Shown: positions 1-8,030, counted from the first letter of the stretch. The stretch: 14,861 nucleotides of DNA from an uncultured Clostridia bacterium (GCA_947177495.1 CAMWUS010000011.1:1-14861), one strand, 5' to 3'. The notes: generated by a model not told the origin, from the sequence alone. A program made the numbers and translations.

Positions 1-312
1 CTCGTGTTCGAGCGTGCGAGAAAGGAATTCGCACTCGGTAAAACGATGGCATCTTCGGTGAAATCGGCTTACCGCCAAAACTTCTGGCACATCTTCGATT
101 TGCACGTCGTTCTCGCGGCGCTTTCCTTCATCGTGTTCGGCATTGCGCTTACCAATTTGAGTACGTTTGCATTCGTGCTCGGGCTTGCCACGGTATTCAG
201 CGGGGTTGGCGTACTTGGTCTCAACCGCTTTATGTGGGCGATCATGATGGCGTTTACCCGCAACAAGGGCAAGTTCTGCAACTTCAAGAGAGAGGAGGTT
301 GACGATGACTAA
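1..312 (+). CDS. secD: Protein translocase subunit SecD, C-terminal fragment (5' truncated by window)
   Basis: SecD is a membrane partner of the SecYEG channel that uses proton motive force to help pull exported proteins out of the membrane. Only the last 103 codons are present; the reading frame is open at base 1, so the true start lies outside the window. The visible part matches the end of SecD: a FERARKEF stretch followed by GK (family form FERIREEL...GK), then an IFD-containing helix at the place of the family ILDAN motif, and two or three hydrophobic helices ending in a basic tail. The sequence is divergent, and the family LDANLTT motif keeps only the Asp. The stop TAA at 310-312 lies inside the secF start region. 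The call rests on this pattern and on SecF next door. Confidence 0.85.
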   Translation, partial: LVFERARKEFALGKTMASSVKSAYRQNFWHIFDLHVVLAALSFIVFGIALTNLSTFAFVLGLATVFSGVGVLGLNRFMWAIMMAFTRNKGKFCNFKREEVDDD

Positions 313-1300
313 ACGACCTACCAAACTGTTGTCCGTTTGGATTGCCGTTTCCTCGGTGATCCTCATTGCGGGAATTATCCTGTTCATTCTTTTGGGCTTC
401 AACATGACGCCCGAAACAAGAAACAATAAAACGGTGGAAGTAAGCTACGGCGTTACCGTGGAAATTACCACGGGCGCGGAAGAGAAACTTCAAGATACCT
501 GCGAGAAAGCGTTCGATAAGAACGGACTCAAAGTGCTTCACAAAAATACCGTGAAAGAAATCGATTCCAACAGCGGTAGCGTTACGGGCGACAAGAAGCT
601 TGTTTACACGTTCTCGTCAAGCGCGACTGATGCGGCACTCGAAGCCGCCCGTGTTGCGATCGATTCCGCAAAAGGGGAGTTCCCCGATACGGCGGACATC
701 TTCGTAAGCGTACACGGCGGAGAGGGAAGCCTGTTCGGCGAAAGCATTTGGCGCGGCGCGATCGCGCTCGTGGTCGGCGCTATCGTCGTGCTCGTCTATA
801 TCGGAATCCGTTTCGGTATCGGTGCGGCGCTCACGGGGCTTACCGCTTGCGTACACGACAGCTTTGTAACGCTTGCGATTCTTGCAATTACGCGTATTCC
901 CGTCTATGCATTTGCGCCTTTGCTGTATGCGGGCGTTGCGGCGGTGGTATCGCTTTTGTTGTGGCTCGTGCAGTGCATCAAGATGCGGGAGAACTTCAAA
1001 GAGCCTTCCTACAAATCGCTCTCCGCAGAGGAAGCGGTTGCCGAGTCTTGGAAGACTGCGCTTTTCTGGGTTCTCGGGTTCGGCTGCGCGATTGCGGCTA
1101 CGGTTGTCGTTTGCGGCGCCGTTGCTACGGCGGGCGTGAGAATGTCCCTGCTCCCTGCGCTCGTACCCGTAGCGGTTGCGCTCTATTCTTCCTTGCTTTT
1201 CGCTCCCGCGCTCCACGTTCACGTGAAAGCGGCGTTCGACAAGCTCAAGTTGAAAAACAAACGCTATATCGGCAAAGCAAAAGAGCAAACAAACGACTAA
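305..1300 (+). CDS. secF: Protein translocase subunit SecF, divergent
   Basis: SecF pairs with SecD in the SecDF complex that assists protein export. The 331-residue protein has the SecF layout: one N-terminal membrane helix (about 12-32), an extracytoplasmic domain (about 35-145), then five helices (about 150-302) and a basic tail. The HD pair typical of SecF is present (H184, D185), and a MREN tail (227-230) matches the end of the family FDRIREN segment. The usual GYSINDT motif before it is not recognisable, nor is the DFTGGT-like motif after helix 1. ATG 305 is chosen over an in-frame TTG at 299 because AGGAGG at 293-298 lies 6 nt upstream of the ATG and directly abuts the TTG. The gene overlaps secD by 8 bp, which implies translational coupling. 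Length and order are normal. Confidence 0.88.
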   Translation: MTKRPTKLLSVWIAVSSVILIAGIILFILLGFNMTPETRNNKTVEVSYGVTVEITTGAEEKLQDTCEKAFDKNGLKVLHKNTVKEIDSNSGSVTGDKKLVYTFSSSATDAALEAARVAIDSAKGEFPDTADIFVSVHGGEGSLFGESIWRGAIALVVGAIVVLVYIGIRFGIGAALTGLTACVHDSFVTLAILAITRIPVYAFAPLLYAGVAAVVSLLLWLVQCIKMRENFKEPSYKSLSAEEAVAESWKTALFWVLGFGCAIAATVVVCGAVATAGVRMSLLPALVPVAVALYSSLLFAPALHVHVKAAFDKLKLKNKRYIGKAKEQTND

Positions 1301-1315
1301 CGAATCAATATAAAC

Positions 1316-1342
1316 GGGCGGGATTGTATAATCCCGCTCTTT
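1316..1342 (+). terminator. Hairpin between secF and recJ, possible weak terminator
   Basis: An inverted repeat GCGGGATT / AATCCCGC (1318-1325 and 1330-1337, loop GTAT) can be extended by a G-U and a G-C pair. The tail is only TCTTTG, so termination is probably partial. The hairpin also contains TATAAT (1327-1332), a perfect -10 hexamer, but I see no good -35 box 17 bp upstream. Confidence 0.5.
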
Positions 1343-1351
1343 GCTTAAATT

Positions 1352-3646
1352 ATGAAAAAAATCATCCGCGAATTCCAATTTACTCCCGACGAGGAGGCAA
1401 AGGTAGCATCGCTCGCCGAGGAGCTCAATATAACCCGCACGACGGCGGGCATTCTCTACGCGCGCGGAAACGACAGCGCGGAGAAAATGCGCGTCTTTTT
1501 GCACCCCTCGCGCGAGCACTTCCTATCGCCCTTCCTCATGCGCGGCATGAAGGAAGCGGTAGAGCTTTTAACGCGCGCGCGGGACGAGGAATGGCGGGTA
1601 GCGGTATTCGGCGATTACGACGCGGACGGAATCGGCGCGCTTGCTATCATGAGCCGCGCACTCACGCGGTTCGGTATCGAGCCCTATTTGTACGTTCCCG
1701 AACGGGCGGACGGGTACGGCATGAGCGTGGAGGCGATTGATAAGATTTTCGACGAATTTTTGCCCGACTTACTTATCACCGTCGACTGCGGGATTTCCAA
1801 CGCGCGGGAAGTGGAATACTTGAAAGAGCAGGGTGCGTACGTCATCGTGACCGACCACCACGAGCTTCCCGAAGAACTTCCCGACTGTATCGTCATCAAT
1901 CCCAAGCTCGCCGATGATTATCCTTACGATAATCTGTGCGGCGCGGGCGTTGCGTGGAAACTCGCTTCGGCGCTCATCGGGGAAGAGGCGTTGGGGCTTT
2001 TGGATTTTGCCGCGCTTTCCACGGTTGCCGACAGCGTTCCGCTGTTGGGGGAAAACCGCGACATCGTGGCGGAGGGGTTAAAGCTGATTGCACATAACCC
2101 CCGCAGGGCGATTGCCGAACTTTCCGGCAAAGGGGAAACGACGGCGCAATCGCTTGCGTTTACCGTCGCGCCCCGCATTAACGCCGCGGGGAGAATGGGC
2201 GACGCGCACGCCGCGCTCGACATGTTCACATCCGAGGACGACGACGAAATTCACGCGCTTGCGGAAAAACTCAACGGTTACAACGTGGCGCGGCAAAAAT
2301 ATTGCGACGAAATGTACCGCGTGGCGCTTGCACACATTTATGCGGACGGCGCATACGGAAATATTATCATGCTCGCGGGCGAGAATTGGAGCGCGGGCAC
2401 GGTCGGTATCGTCGCGGCGCGCATTGCGGAACAGTTCAATCGCCCCGCACTGTTGTTTGTAAAGAGCGGAGATATGCTGCGCGGAAGTGCGCGGAGTATC
2501 GATAACGTGAATATCTTCGAGGCGTTAAAGGCGTGTTCGGAGCACATCGAAGAGTTCGGCGGGCACTCGCAGGCGGCGGGCGTCAACGTGCGGGCGGATA
2601 AATTCGAAGCGCTCAAAGCCGCGCTCGACGCCTATTTGGGCGAGCACTACACGCGCGAGGATTTCGCGCCCGTGCTTCCCGTTTGCGGAAAAGCGGAGGA
2701 CTTTGCCCGCGTGGCAACGGAGCTCGAAATGCTCGAACCCTTCGGCGTAGGCAACCGCCGTCCGCAATTTTACGTGGAGGCAGAAGCGACCGACGCTTCC
2801 CCCCTCAAACCGCTTTCGCCGCATCTTTCGCTCACCGTGAACAGAATGGAGTTCCTCTCCTTTAACGGCGCGCAGAATTTGAAATTACTTCGAAGCGACT
2901 TGAAAAAGCAGCTTGTGTTCGAATATAATATTTCGCAATTCCGCGGCAGGGAGTATATCAAGGGATATCTCCGCGCCGTCAATTACGACGGGAACAGCGG
3001 CAAGCGCGTGGGGCTCGATTTGCTCTGCAACCGCCTGCACGCCTTGGGCGAAGAGGAGCTTCCCGCAACCGTTTTGCCCTGCGCGGCAATTAACAAATTG
3101 CTCGAAGAAAAATTATCGGCTTGCGCGTACGGGCTTTGCGTGGTCTGCCACGACCGCACCGTTTTAAAGAACTATCCCGTGCTGAAAAGCGTTCCCACGG
3201 AGCTGTTCTCGCTTTCCTCGGGAAGCGTGTGCAACGCGGTGCTCGTGTCTCCCGACGAGGGGACGGATTTGAGCGCGTTCCGCGAAATCGTCTTTCTCGA
3301 CTCGCCCGCGGCGGGCGTATTTGCGGGGAAGGCAGCGCTCTATGCGGCGAAAGAAGGGGCTGTCGGTTTTGATTTCGACTGTTCGCGCGAGGGACTGTTG
3401 GCGGTGTTTGCCGCACTCAAAAAGTACGACGGCGCGTTTGTGGGCGAAAGCCTTGCCGAAGCCGCGCGCACGGTAAAGGCGGGCGTATCCGAAGAGCAGA
3501 CGGCATTCGCGCTTGCCGTATTCCACGAGCTTGGATTGCTCAGAACGGAGAACGGCATACTACGCATTGTGCGCGGCGTAAAAACCGACCTCAACAATTC
3601 CGCAATTTATCGTAAAATATCCTGCGGCGGAAAACGGGAAAACTGA
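1352..3646 (+). CDS. recJ: Single-stranded-DNA-specific exonuclease RecJ
   Basis: RecJ degrades single-stranded DNA 5' to 3' in recombinational and mismatch repair; it is a cytoplasmic metal-dependent DHH-family nuclease. The 764-residue protein has the family motifs in order: GDYDADG (87-93), VDCG (144-147), VTDHHE (166-171, the DHH signature), a conserved Asp in STVADSVPL (D227), RINAAGRM (275-282), and the DHHA1 motif GGHSQAAG (403-410). An OB-fold region follows (about 440-550), then a C-terminal extension of about 200 residues. This length resembles Bacillus-type RecJ rather than the shorter E. coli protein. The start is set by homology (the MKK... opening resembles family N termini); there is no Shine-Dalgarno in front of it. 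The gene sits between secF and rel, as is usual in Clostridia. Confidence 0.97.
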   Translation: MKKIIREFQFTPDEEAKVASLAEELNITRTTAGILYARGNDSAEKMRVFLHPSREHFLSPFLMRGMKEAVELLTRARDEEWRVAVFGDYDADGIGALAIMSRALTRFGIEPYLYVPERADGYGMSVEAIDKIFDEFLPDLLITVDCGISNAREVEYLKEQGAYVIVTDHHELPEELPDCIVINPKLADDYPYDNLCGAGVAWKLASALIGEEALGLLDFAALSTVADSVPLLGENRDIVAEGLKLIAHNPRRAIAELSGKGETTAQSLAFTVAPRINAAGRMGDAHAALDMFTSEDDDEIHALAEKLNGYNVARQKYCDEMYRVALAHIYADGAYGNIIMLAGENWSAGTVGIVAARIAEQFNRPALLFVKSGDMLRGSARSIDNVNIFEALKACSEHIEEFGGHSQAAGVNVRADKFEALKAALDAYLGEHYTREDFAPVLPVCGKAEDFARVATELEMLEPFGVGNRRPQFYVEAEATDASPLKPLSPHLSLTVNRMEFLSFNGAQNLKLLRSDLKKQLVFEYNISQFRGREYIKGYLRAVNYDGNSGKRVGLDLLCNRLHALGEEELPATVLPCAAINKLLEEKLSACAYGLCVVCHDRTVLKNYPVLKSVPTELFSLSSGSVCNAVLVSPDEGTDLSAFREIVFLDSPAAGVFAGKAALYAAKEGAVGFDFDCSREGLLAVFAALKKYDGAFVGESLAEAARTVKAGVSEEQTAFALAVFHELGLLRTENGILRIVRGVKTDLNNSAIYRKISCGGKREN

Positions 3647-3660
3647 AAAAGGAGGGGGCT

Positions 3661-5787
3661 ATGGACGGAATTTTAAGCAAGATAAACGACCACTACACGG
3701 GCGACGACAGAGAAATGTTGCTCCGTGCGTACGATTTTGCCAAAGCGGCGCACGAGAACCAAAAGCGCGCTTCGGGCGAGCCCTATTTCATTCACCCCTG
3801 CGCCGTTGCGGAAATTCTCGTAGAATTGGGGCTGAACGCGACCACCATTGCGAGCGCCCTTTTACACGACGTCATCGAGGATACGAGCGCGACGGAAGAG
3901 GACATTCGCCGCGAGTTCGGCGAGGAAGTGCTCTCCCTCGTTTCGGGCGTCACTAAGCTTGACAAAATCGTTTTTAAATCGCAAGAGGAAGAGGAAGCGG
4001 AAAACTTCCGCAAAATCTTTATCGCCATGGCGAAGGATATCCGCGTCATTATCATTAAACTTGCGGATAGACTTCACAATATGCGTTCCCTCAATTTTCT
4101 TTCCGCGGAACGCCAACAGAAAATGGCGCGGGAAACACTCGACATCTACGCACCCATTGCGGGCAGACTTGGTATTTCGCAGGTAAAGTGCGAGCTCGAG
4201 GACTTGTGCTTGAAATATCTCGAACCCGCCGCATTCGAATTTTTGGTGGAAAATATCCACCAAAAGTTGGAGGAGCGCACCCGCTTCGTCGACTACGTGG
4301 TGGAAGAAATCAACGTCATTTTAAAGGAAAGCAACATTAAAGGCGAGGTGTTCGGGCGCCCCAAGCATTTCTATTCCATCTATAAAAAGATGAAGGAAAA
4401 GCACAAGACGCTCGAACAGATATACGATTTGACGGCGGTGCGCGTTATTGTGAACACAGTGGACGAGTGCTACGAGGTGTTCGGAAAAATCCACAAGCAG
4501 TGGAAGCCCGTTCCCATGCGCATTAAAGACTATATCGCCACTCCCAAACCCAACCTGTATCAATCGTTGCATACCACGGTCGTCACCAACTTCGGGCAGC
4601 CGTTCGAAATTCAAATCCGCACGGAAGAAATGCACCGCACGGCGGAATACGGTATCGCGGCGCATTGGAAGTATAAGGAACAGCGCGCCGAAGAGACCAC
4701 GCTCGATCAGCGCATGGCGTGGATCCGCGAGGTTATGGAATTGCAGGGCGGGTTGAAAGATTCCAAAGAGTTTATGGAAACGGTAAAGGGGGAGCTTTAC
4801 AGTACCGAGCTTCTCGTGTTCACCCCGCACAGCAAAGTTATTTCTCTGCCCGCGGGGGCAACGCCCGTAGACTTTGCTTACGCCATTCACTCGGAAGTGG
4901 GAAACCGCTGTACGGGCGCAAAGGTCAACGGAAAAATCGTGCCGCTCAATTCGCAGTTGGAGCTCGGCGACGTGGTGGAAATCATCACTTCTCCCAACAG
5001 CAAGGGGCCCTCGCGCGATTGGCTCAAATTCATAAAATCCTCCTCTGCAAAGGCGAAGATCAAATCGTTTTACCGCAAGGAGATGAAAGAGGAGAATATT
5101 CGTCTCGGCAAAACCATGCTTGAAGAAGCGGTCAAGCGCAAGGGCTATTCTCTTCCCCAACTGCTCACGTCGGAGAGCTTCAAGCTCGTGTCGGAGAAGT
5201 TCTCGTTCGATACGCAGGAAGAAATGTTTTCTGCAATCGGCTACGGCGCGATTTCCGTCAGTCAGGTTATTTTTAAGCTGATTGATTTTTATCGAAAAGA
5301 GGTGCCGCAGCCCGTTACCGTACGCCCGCTGCACCGCACCGTTCAGAGCGCGGTAACCATCAAGGGCACGTCGGGCTTGCTCGTCTCGTTTGCAGGTTGC
5401 TGTTCGCCCGTCCCCGGCGACGATATCGTCGGGTTCGTCACGCGCGGGCGCGGCATTGTCGTTCACCGCAGGGACTGCCCCAACATGAAGAATGCGGACG
5501 AGGGGCGCCTGCAACCCGCCGAGTGGATCGCCGACGAACAGGGCGCGCGCTTTAAAGCGGCAATCGTCGTAACGGCGGAAGATCAAGGCGCGGCAATCAC
5601 GGCAATTTCGGGAAGCGTTGCGGAAATGAAACTCGAAATCACCTCCATCAACGGGCGGTACGACAAGAACGAATCGGCAATCGTAGACGTCACCGTTGCG
5701 CTCACCAACCGCCACGACGTGGAAATTCTCATCAATAAAATCAAAGCGCACTCGAAAATTATCGACGTTCGCCGTGTTTCCGATTAA
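3661..5787 (+). CDS. rel: Bifunctional (p)ppGpp synthetase/hydrolase (RelA/SpoT homolog, Rel)
   Basis: Rel makes and destroys the alarmone (p)ppGpp and so sets the stringent response. The 708-residue protein has the full long-RSH layout: HD hydrolase (about 20-180), synthetase (about 230-340), TGS (384-443), a Cys-containing conserved region (572-608) and a C-terminal ACT domain (about 632-705). Hydrolase residues are intact (R36, H45, H69-D70, E73-D74, N140), so it should degrade ppGpp. Synthetase residues are also intact: R233, D256, Y300, H304 and an EIQIRT segment at 316-321. The RIKD at 287-290 is the RxKD form found in bifunctional Rel rather than the acidic form of RelA-only enzymes. 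AGGAGG at 3650-3655, 5 nt from the ATG, is a strong ribosome site. It lies 14 bp after recJ, probably in one operon. The apt gene usually between them is absent. Confidence 0.97.
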   Translation: MDGILSKINDHYTGDDREMLLRAYDFAKAAHENQKRASGEPYFIHPCAVAEILVELGLNATTIASALLHDVIEDTSATEEDIRREFGEEVLSLVSGVTKLDKIVFKSQEEEEAENFRKIFIAMAKDIRVIIIKLADRLHNMRSLNFLSAERQQKMARETLDIYAPIAGRLGISQVKCELEDLCLKYLEPAAFEFLVENIHQKLEERTRFVDYVVEEINVILKESNIKGEVFGRPKHFYSIYKKMKEKHKTLEQIYDLTAVRVIVNTVDECYEVFGKIHKQWKPVPMRIKDYIATPKPNLYQSLHTTVVTNFGQPFEIQIRTEEMHRTAEYGIAAHWKYKEQRAEETTLDQRMAWIREVMELQGGLKDSKEFMETVKGELYSTELLVFTPHSKVISLPAGATPVDFAYAIHSEVGNRCTGAKVNGKIVPLNSQLELGDVVEIITSPNSKGPSRDWLKFIKSSSAKAKIKSFYRKEMKEENIRLGKTMLEEAVKRKGYSLPQLLTSESFKLVSEKFSFDTQEEMFSAIGYGAISVSQVIFKLIDFYRKEVPQPVTVRPLHRTVQSAVTIKGTSGLLVSFAGCCSPVPGDDIVGFVTRGRGIVVHRRDCPNMKNADEGRLQPAEWIADEQGARFKAAIVVTAEDQGAAITAISGSVAEMKLEITSINGRYDKNESAIVDVTVALTNRHDVEILINKIKAHSKIIDVRRVSD

Positions 5788-5930
5788 AGAACTGAGGTTA
5801 AAATAATGTTCCGCGAGGAGGGTTGCCCTCCGCTGCGGGACTACATTTGCCGCACACCTGCGGCTTAGTGTATGAAGACGGACACGGCTCAGTGCTCCTC
5901 TGACAACGAGAAACCATAAAGGAGAGTAGC
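5788..5930. other. Structured intergenic segment between rel and the MBL gene, function unknown
   Basis: This stretch contains two clear hairpins. One is GGAGGG / CCCTCC (5817-5822, 5826-5831), enclosed by CCGC / GCGG (5811-5814, 5835-5838). The other is a perfect GCCGCA / TGCGGC stem (5849-5854, 5859-5864) with loop CACC. Neither has a U-tail, so neither looks like an intrinsic terminator. A short pairing CTCCT with AGGAG (around 5895 and 5920) is possible downstream. There is no convincing gene on either strand. It could be a structured RNA leader, or a copy of an interspersed repeat. I do not recognise a known riboswitch class. Confidence 0.5.
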
Positions 5931-5971
5931 TCACGAAATTTTTCGGAACGAAAAATTTGTGAAGAATTATG
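5918..5971 (+). promoter_or_regulatory. Ribosome-binding region with hairpin between Shine-Dalgarno and ATG
   Basis: AAAGGAG (5918-5924) lies 44 nt before the MBL gene ATG (5969), too far for normal initiation. Between them is a stable hairpin: arms 5936-5945 and 5949-5958 pair perfectly over 10 bp with loop GAA. After one bulged G, TCAC / GTGA (5931-5934, 5959-5962) continues the stem. If folded, the Shine-Dalgarno would be about 12 nt from the ATG. No other good ribosome site precedes the ATG, and an in-frame TGA at 5960-5962 rules out an upstream start. The arrangement resembles phage T4 gene 38, where a hairpin brings the two together. A role here is inferred. Confidence 0.5.
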
Positions 5972-6577
5972 ATAGTCCACAAAATTTATCCTGTGGGTTT
6001 TGCTTCCAACAGTTATTTATTAACGGCGGACGGCAAGCACGCGGTGTGTATCGATCCCGCTCAGCCGCGCGTTCTCGATAAGGCGAAAGCGCTTGGGCTT
6101 ACCGTAGAATTCGTCCTTTTGACGCACGGGCATTTCGACCATATCGGCGGTTGCGCCGCCCTGCAAGCGGCGGGTGCCAAGGTGGGCTGTCTTGCCAAAG
6201 AGCAGGCGCTCGCCCTCGGCGCGGACAACCTCGCGTTAGAGTTCGGCGGGGAGGAAGTCCCGCCGTTCACGATAGATTTTACTTTTACCGACGGAGAGGA
6301 GCTCACTCTCGCGGGCATTCCTTTCAAAGTTATCGCGACCCCCGGTCATACGGCGGGCGGGGCGTGCTATTCAGTCGAGGACAAGCTGTTCACGGGCGAC
6401 ACCCTGTTTGCGGGGGATATCGGCAGAACGGACTTACCCACGGGCAATGCGTCCGCGCTTCAGAAAAGCGTAAAACGGCTGTACGCGCTCGACGATGATT
6501 ATACCGTTTTTGCGGGGCACGGCGAGGACTCTACTTTAAACGAACAGAGAAAACACAACAGGTACGTGCGGGCATGA
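5969..6577 (+). CDS. MBL-fold metallo-hydrolase, glyoxalase II-like
   Basis: A cytoplasmic metallo-beta-lactamase-fold hydrolase of 202 residues with a complete binuclear metal site. THGHFDH (52-58) gives H53, H55, D57 and H58; H127 lies in TPGHTAGG, D144 in FTGDTLF and H184 in AGHGE. The compact size and the GDTLFAGDIGRTD segment match the YqgX/GloB-like subgroup that commonly lies next to rel and hemZ in Clostridia. True substrate is unknown; glutathione-linked glyoxalase activity should not be assumed in this type of organism. The start is fixed by an in-frame stop 9 bp upstream. Its stop overlaps the hemZ start (ATGA), so the two are translationally coupled. Confidence 0.9.
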   Translation: MIVHKIYPVGFASNSYLLTADGKHAVCIDPAQPRVLDKAKALGLTVEFVLLTHGHFDHIGGCAALQAAGAKVGCLAKEQALALGADNLALEFGGEEVPPFTIDFTFTDGEELTLAGIPFKVIATPGHTAGGACYSVEDKLFTGDTLFAGDIGRTDLPTGNASALQKSVKRLYALDDDYTVFAGHGEDSTLNEQRKHNRYVRA

Positions 6578-7992
6578 TTACTTCTGCAATCCCCAAGTTG
6601 GAACCCGAGTTAATGGACGTCATTCGTTTATTTTCGGGCGCGGAACAACTGAATATTTCGCACGAAGCGGAACGGGACGGAGCGTACTTTATCAACCGTT
6701 TTTGCGTGGACGGGCAGGCGTACGAATTTCGCCATACCCCCCAAACGCAGGACGATTTTTTCAGCTTCGAAGACAAAAGCCTTTTCAAGCGGTACGCGAA
6801 GCTCGCGCTCTACGAGTTATTGTGTAAACACTTCCAAACAAGTTTGCCGTGGGGTTCGCTTACGGGCATTCGCCCGACGCGGCTTGCCTATACCGAAGTG
6901 GAGAGCGGAAATCCGTTCGAACCGCTTTTTAACGAGCTCGGCGTAAGCGAAGAAAACACCGCGCTCGTGCGGCGAGTGCTCGATGGGCAAAAGGGCATTT
7001 ACGGCTATGGTAAGGGGAATTGCGATTTGTTCGTATCCCTGCCGTTCTGCCCCACCAAGTGCGTGTACTGTTCTTTCGTCACCGCACCCATCGACAAAAC
7101 GCGTTCCTATTTGCCCGATTATCTTGCGGCGCTCGATAAAGAGTTACGCGCGGCGCAACCGCTCATCGGCAATTTGCGCTCCGTGTATATCGGCGGCGGC
7201 ACGCCTTTTGCGCTCGGCGTAGAGGAGTTGCGCGCGGTGTTCGAGGCTGTCGCACCGCTCAGGACGAACGGTTGCGAGTATACGGTGGAAGCGGGTCGTC
7301 CCGACGTGTTCACCAAAGAAAAGCTCGATTTGTGCAAAGAGTACGGCGTTACCCGTATCTGCATCAACGCGCAGAGCTTTTGCGACGAAACGCTTCGCGC
7401 AATCGGCAGAAGCCACACCGCAATGCAGGTGGAAGAGGCGTTCGCGCTCGCAAAACCTTACGGCTTTACCGTGAATTGCGATTTGATTGCGGGGCTTACG
7501 GGGGAGAGCGTAGAGGAATTTTGTAAGAGCGTGGATAAAGCGATTTCGCTCGATCCCGAAAATATCACCGTACATACGCTTTGCTTGAAAAAGGGTGCGC
7601 GGCTGAAAGAAGAGGTGTCTGCACTCTCGGGCGAACGCTTGGGCAGCATGATTGCCTATTCGCGCAAGGCGCTCACTGCGGCGGGGTACGAGCCGTATTA
7701 TTTGTACCGCCAAAAGTATATGGCGGGCGCGCACGAAAACGTGGGTTGGTGCAAAAAGGGCACAGCTTCCGTTTACAACGTAGACGTTATGGAGGAGTGT
7801 GCCGACAACCTTGCCGTAGGTGCGAACGCCGTTTCCAAAAAACTGTTTTTGGCGCGGGGTACGCGCAAAAGCGGGGAGGAATATTACAAGGCGGGGCGCA
7901 TCGAGCGCATGGGCAGTCCCAAAGATATTCCCACCTATCTAAACAAGATCGAAAAAATCATAGCCGAGAAAGAAGCATTATTTACGGAGTAA
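6574..7992 (+). CDS. hemZ: HemZ-type radical SAM protein (putative coproporphyrinogen III dehydrogenase)
   Basis: A 472-residue radical SAM protein of the HemN/HemZ group, annotated as oxygen-independent coproporphyrinogen III oxidase (heme pathway). The [4Fe-4S]/SAM motif is CPTKCVYC, C159, C163 and C166, followed by SAM-binding YIGGGTP (205-211). An N-terminal extension of about 150 residues with WGSLTGIRPTRL (93-104) is the mark of HemZ as opposed to short HemN or HemW. No other heme gene is in the window, so the reaction in this organism is uncertain; many such anaerobes carry HemZ homologs without a full pathway. The ATG overlaps the previous stop by 4 bp and its own ribosome site is weak, consistent with coupling. 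A terminator follows at once. Confidence 0.85.
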   Translation: MITSAIPKLEPELMDVIRLFSGAEQLNISHEAERDGAYFINRFCVDGQAYEFRHTPQTQDDFFSFEDKSLFKRYAKLALYELLCKHFQTSLPWGSLTGIRPTRLAYTEVESGNPFEPLFNELGVSEENTALVRRVLDGQKGIYGYGKGNCDLFVSLPFCPTKCVYCSFVTAPIDKTRSYLPDYLAALDKELRAAQPLIGNLRSVYIGGGTPFALGVEELRAVFEAVAPLRTNGCEYTVEAGRPDVFTKEKLDLCKEYGVTRICINAQSFCDETLRAIGRSHTAMQVEEAFALAKPYGFTVNCDLIAGLTGESVEEFCKSVDKAISLDPENITVHTLCLKKGARLKEEVSALSGERLGSMIAYSRKALTAAGYEPYYLYRQKYMAGAHENVGWCKKGTASVYNVDVMEECADNLAVGANAVSKKLFLARGTRKSGEEYYKAGRIERMGSPKDIPTYLNKIEKIIAEKEALFTE

Positions 7993-7995
7993 TTG

Positions 7996-8030
7996 AAAGC
8001 CGCATGAGCATTCGCTCGGGCGGCTTTTTT
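7996..8030 (+). terminator. Intrinsic terminator after hemZ
   Basis: AAAGCCGC (7996-8003) pairs with GCGGCTTT (8020-8027), with an inner GAGC / GCTC stem and loop ATTC, and a run of six T's (8025-8030). It begins 4 nt after the hemZ stop and closes the secD-to-hemZ transcription unit. Confidence 0.92.

Noticed and set aside
299..307. TTG 299 as the secF start
   Set aside because: AGGAGG directly abuts it; ATG 305 has correct spacing.
617..1519. Minus-strand open frame of 300 codons over secF and the start of recJ
   Set aside because: Arg-rich antisense shadow without ribosome site or family features.
748..1740. Plus-strand open frame of 330 codons overlapping secF and recJ in another frame
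   Set aside because: The translation is Arg/Cys-rich with no domain, and it crosses the junction of two well supported genes.
5811..5864. Hairpins after rel as an intrinsic terminator
   Set aside because: No T-run follows either stem.
5872..5919. 15-codon plus-strand ORF ending at the AAAGGAG before the MBL gene
   Set aside because: No ribosome site and too short to be distinguished from chance, although its stop position next to the Shine-Dalgarno was noted.
5798..5980. Minus-strand 60-codon open frame in the rel-MBL intergenic
   Set aside because: No ribosome site, unusual composition, and it coincides with hairpins; better explained as structured non-coding DNA or a repeat.
4321..5982. 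Long minus-strand open frame of 553 codons antisense to rel
   Set aside because: It is the shadow of a real, fully motif-bearing gene in GC-rich codon usage; its product has an Arg/His-rich composition and no recognisable domain.
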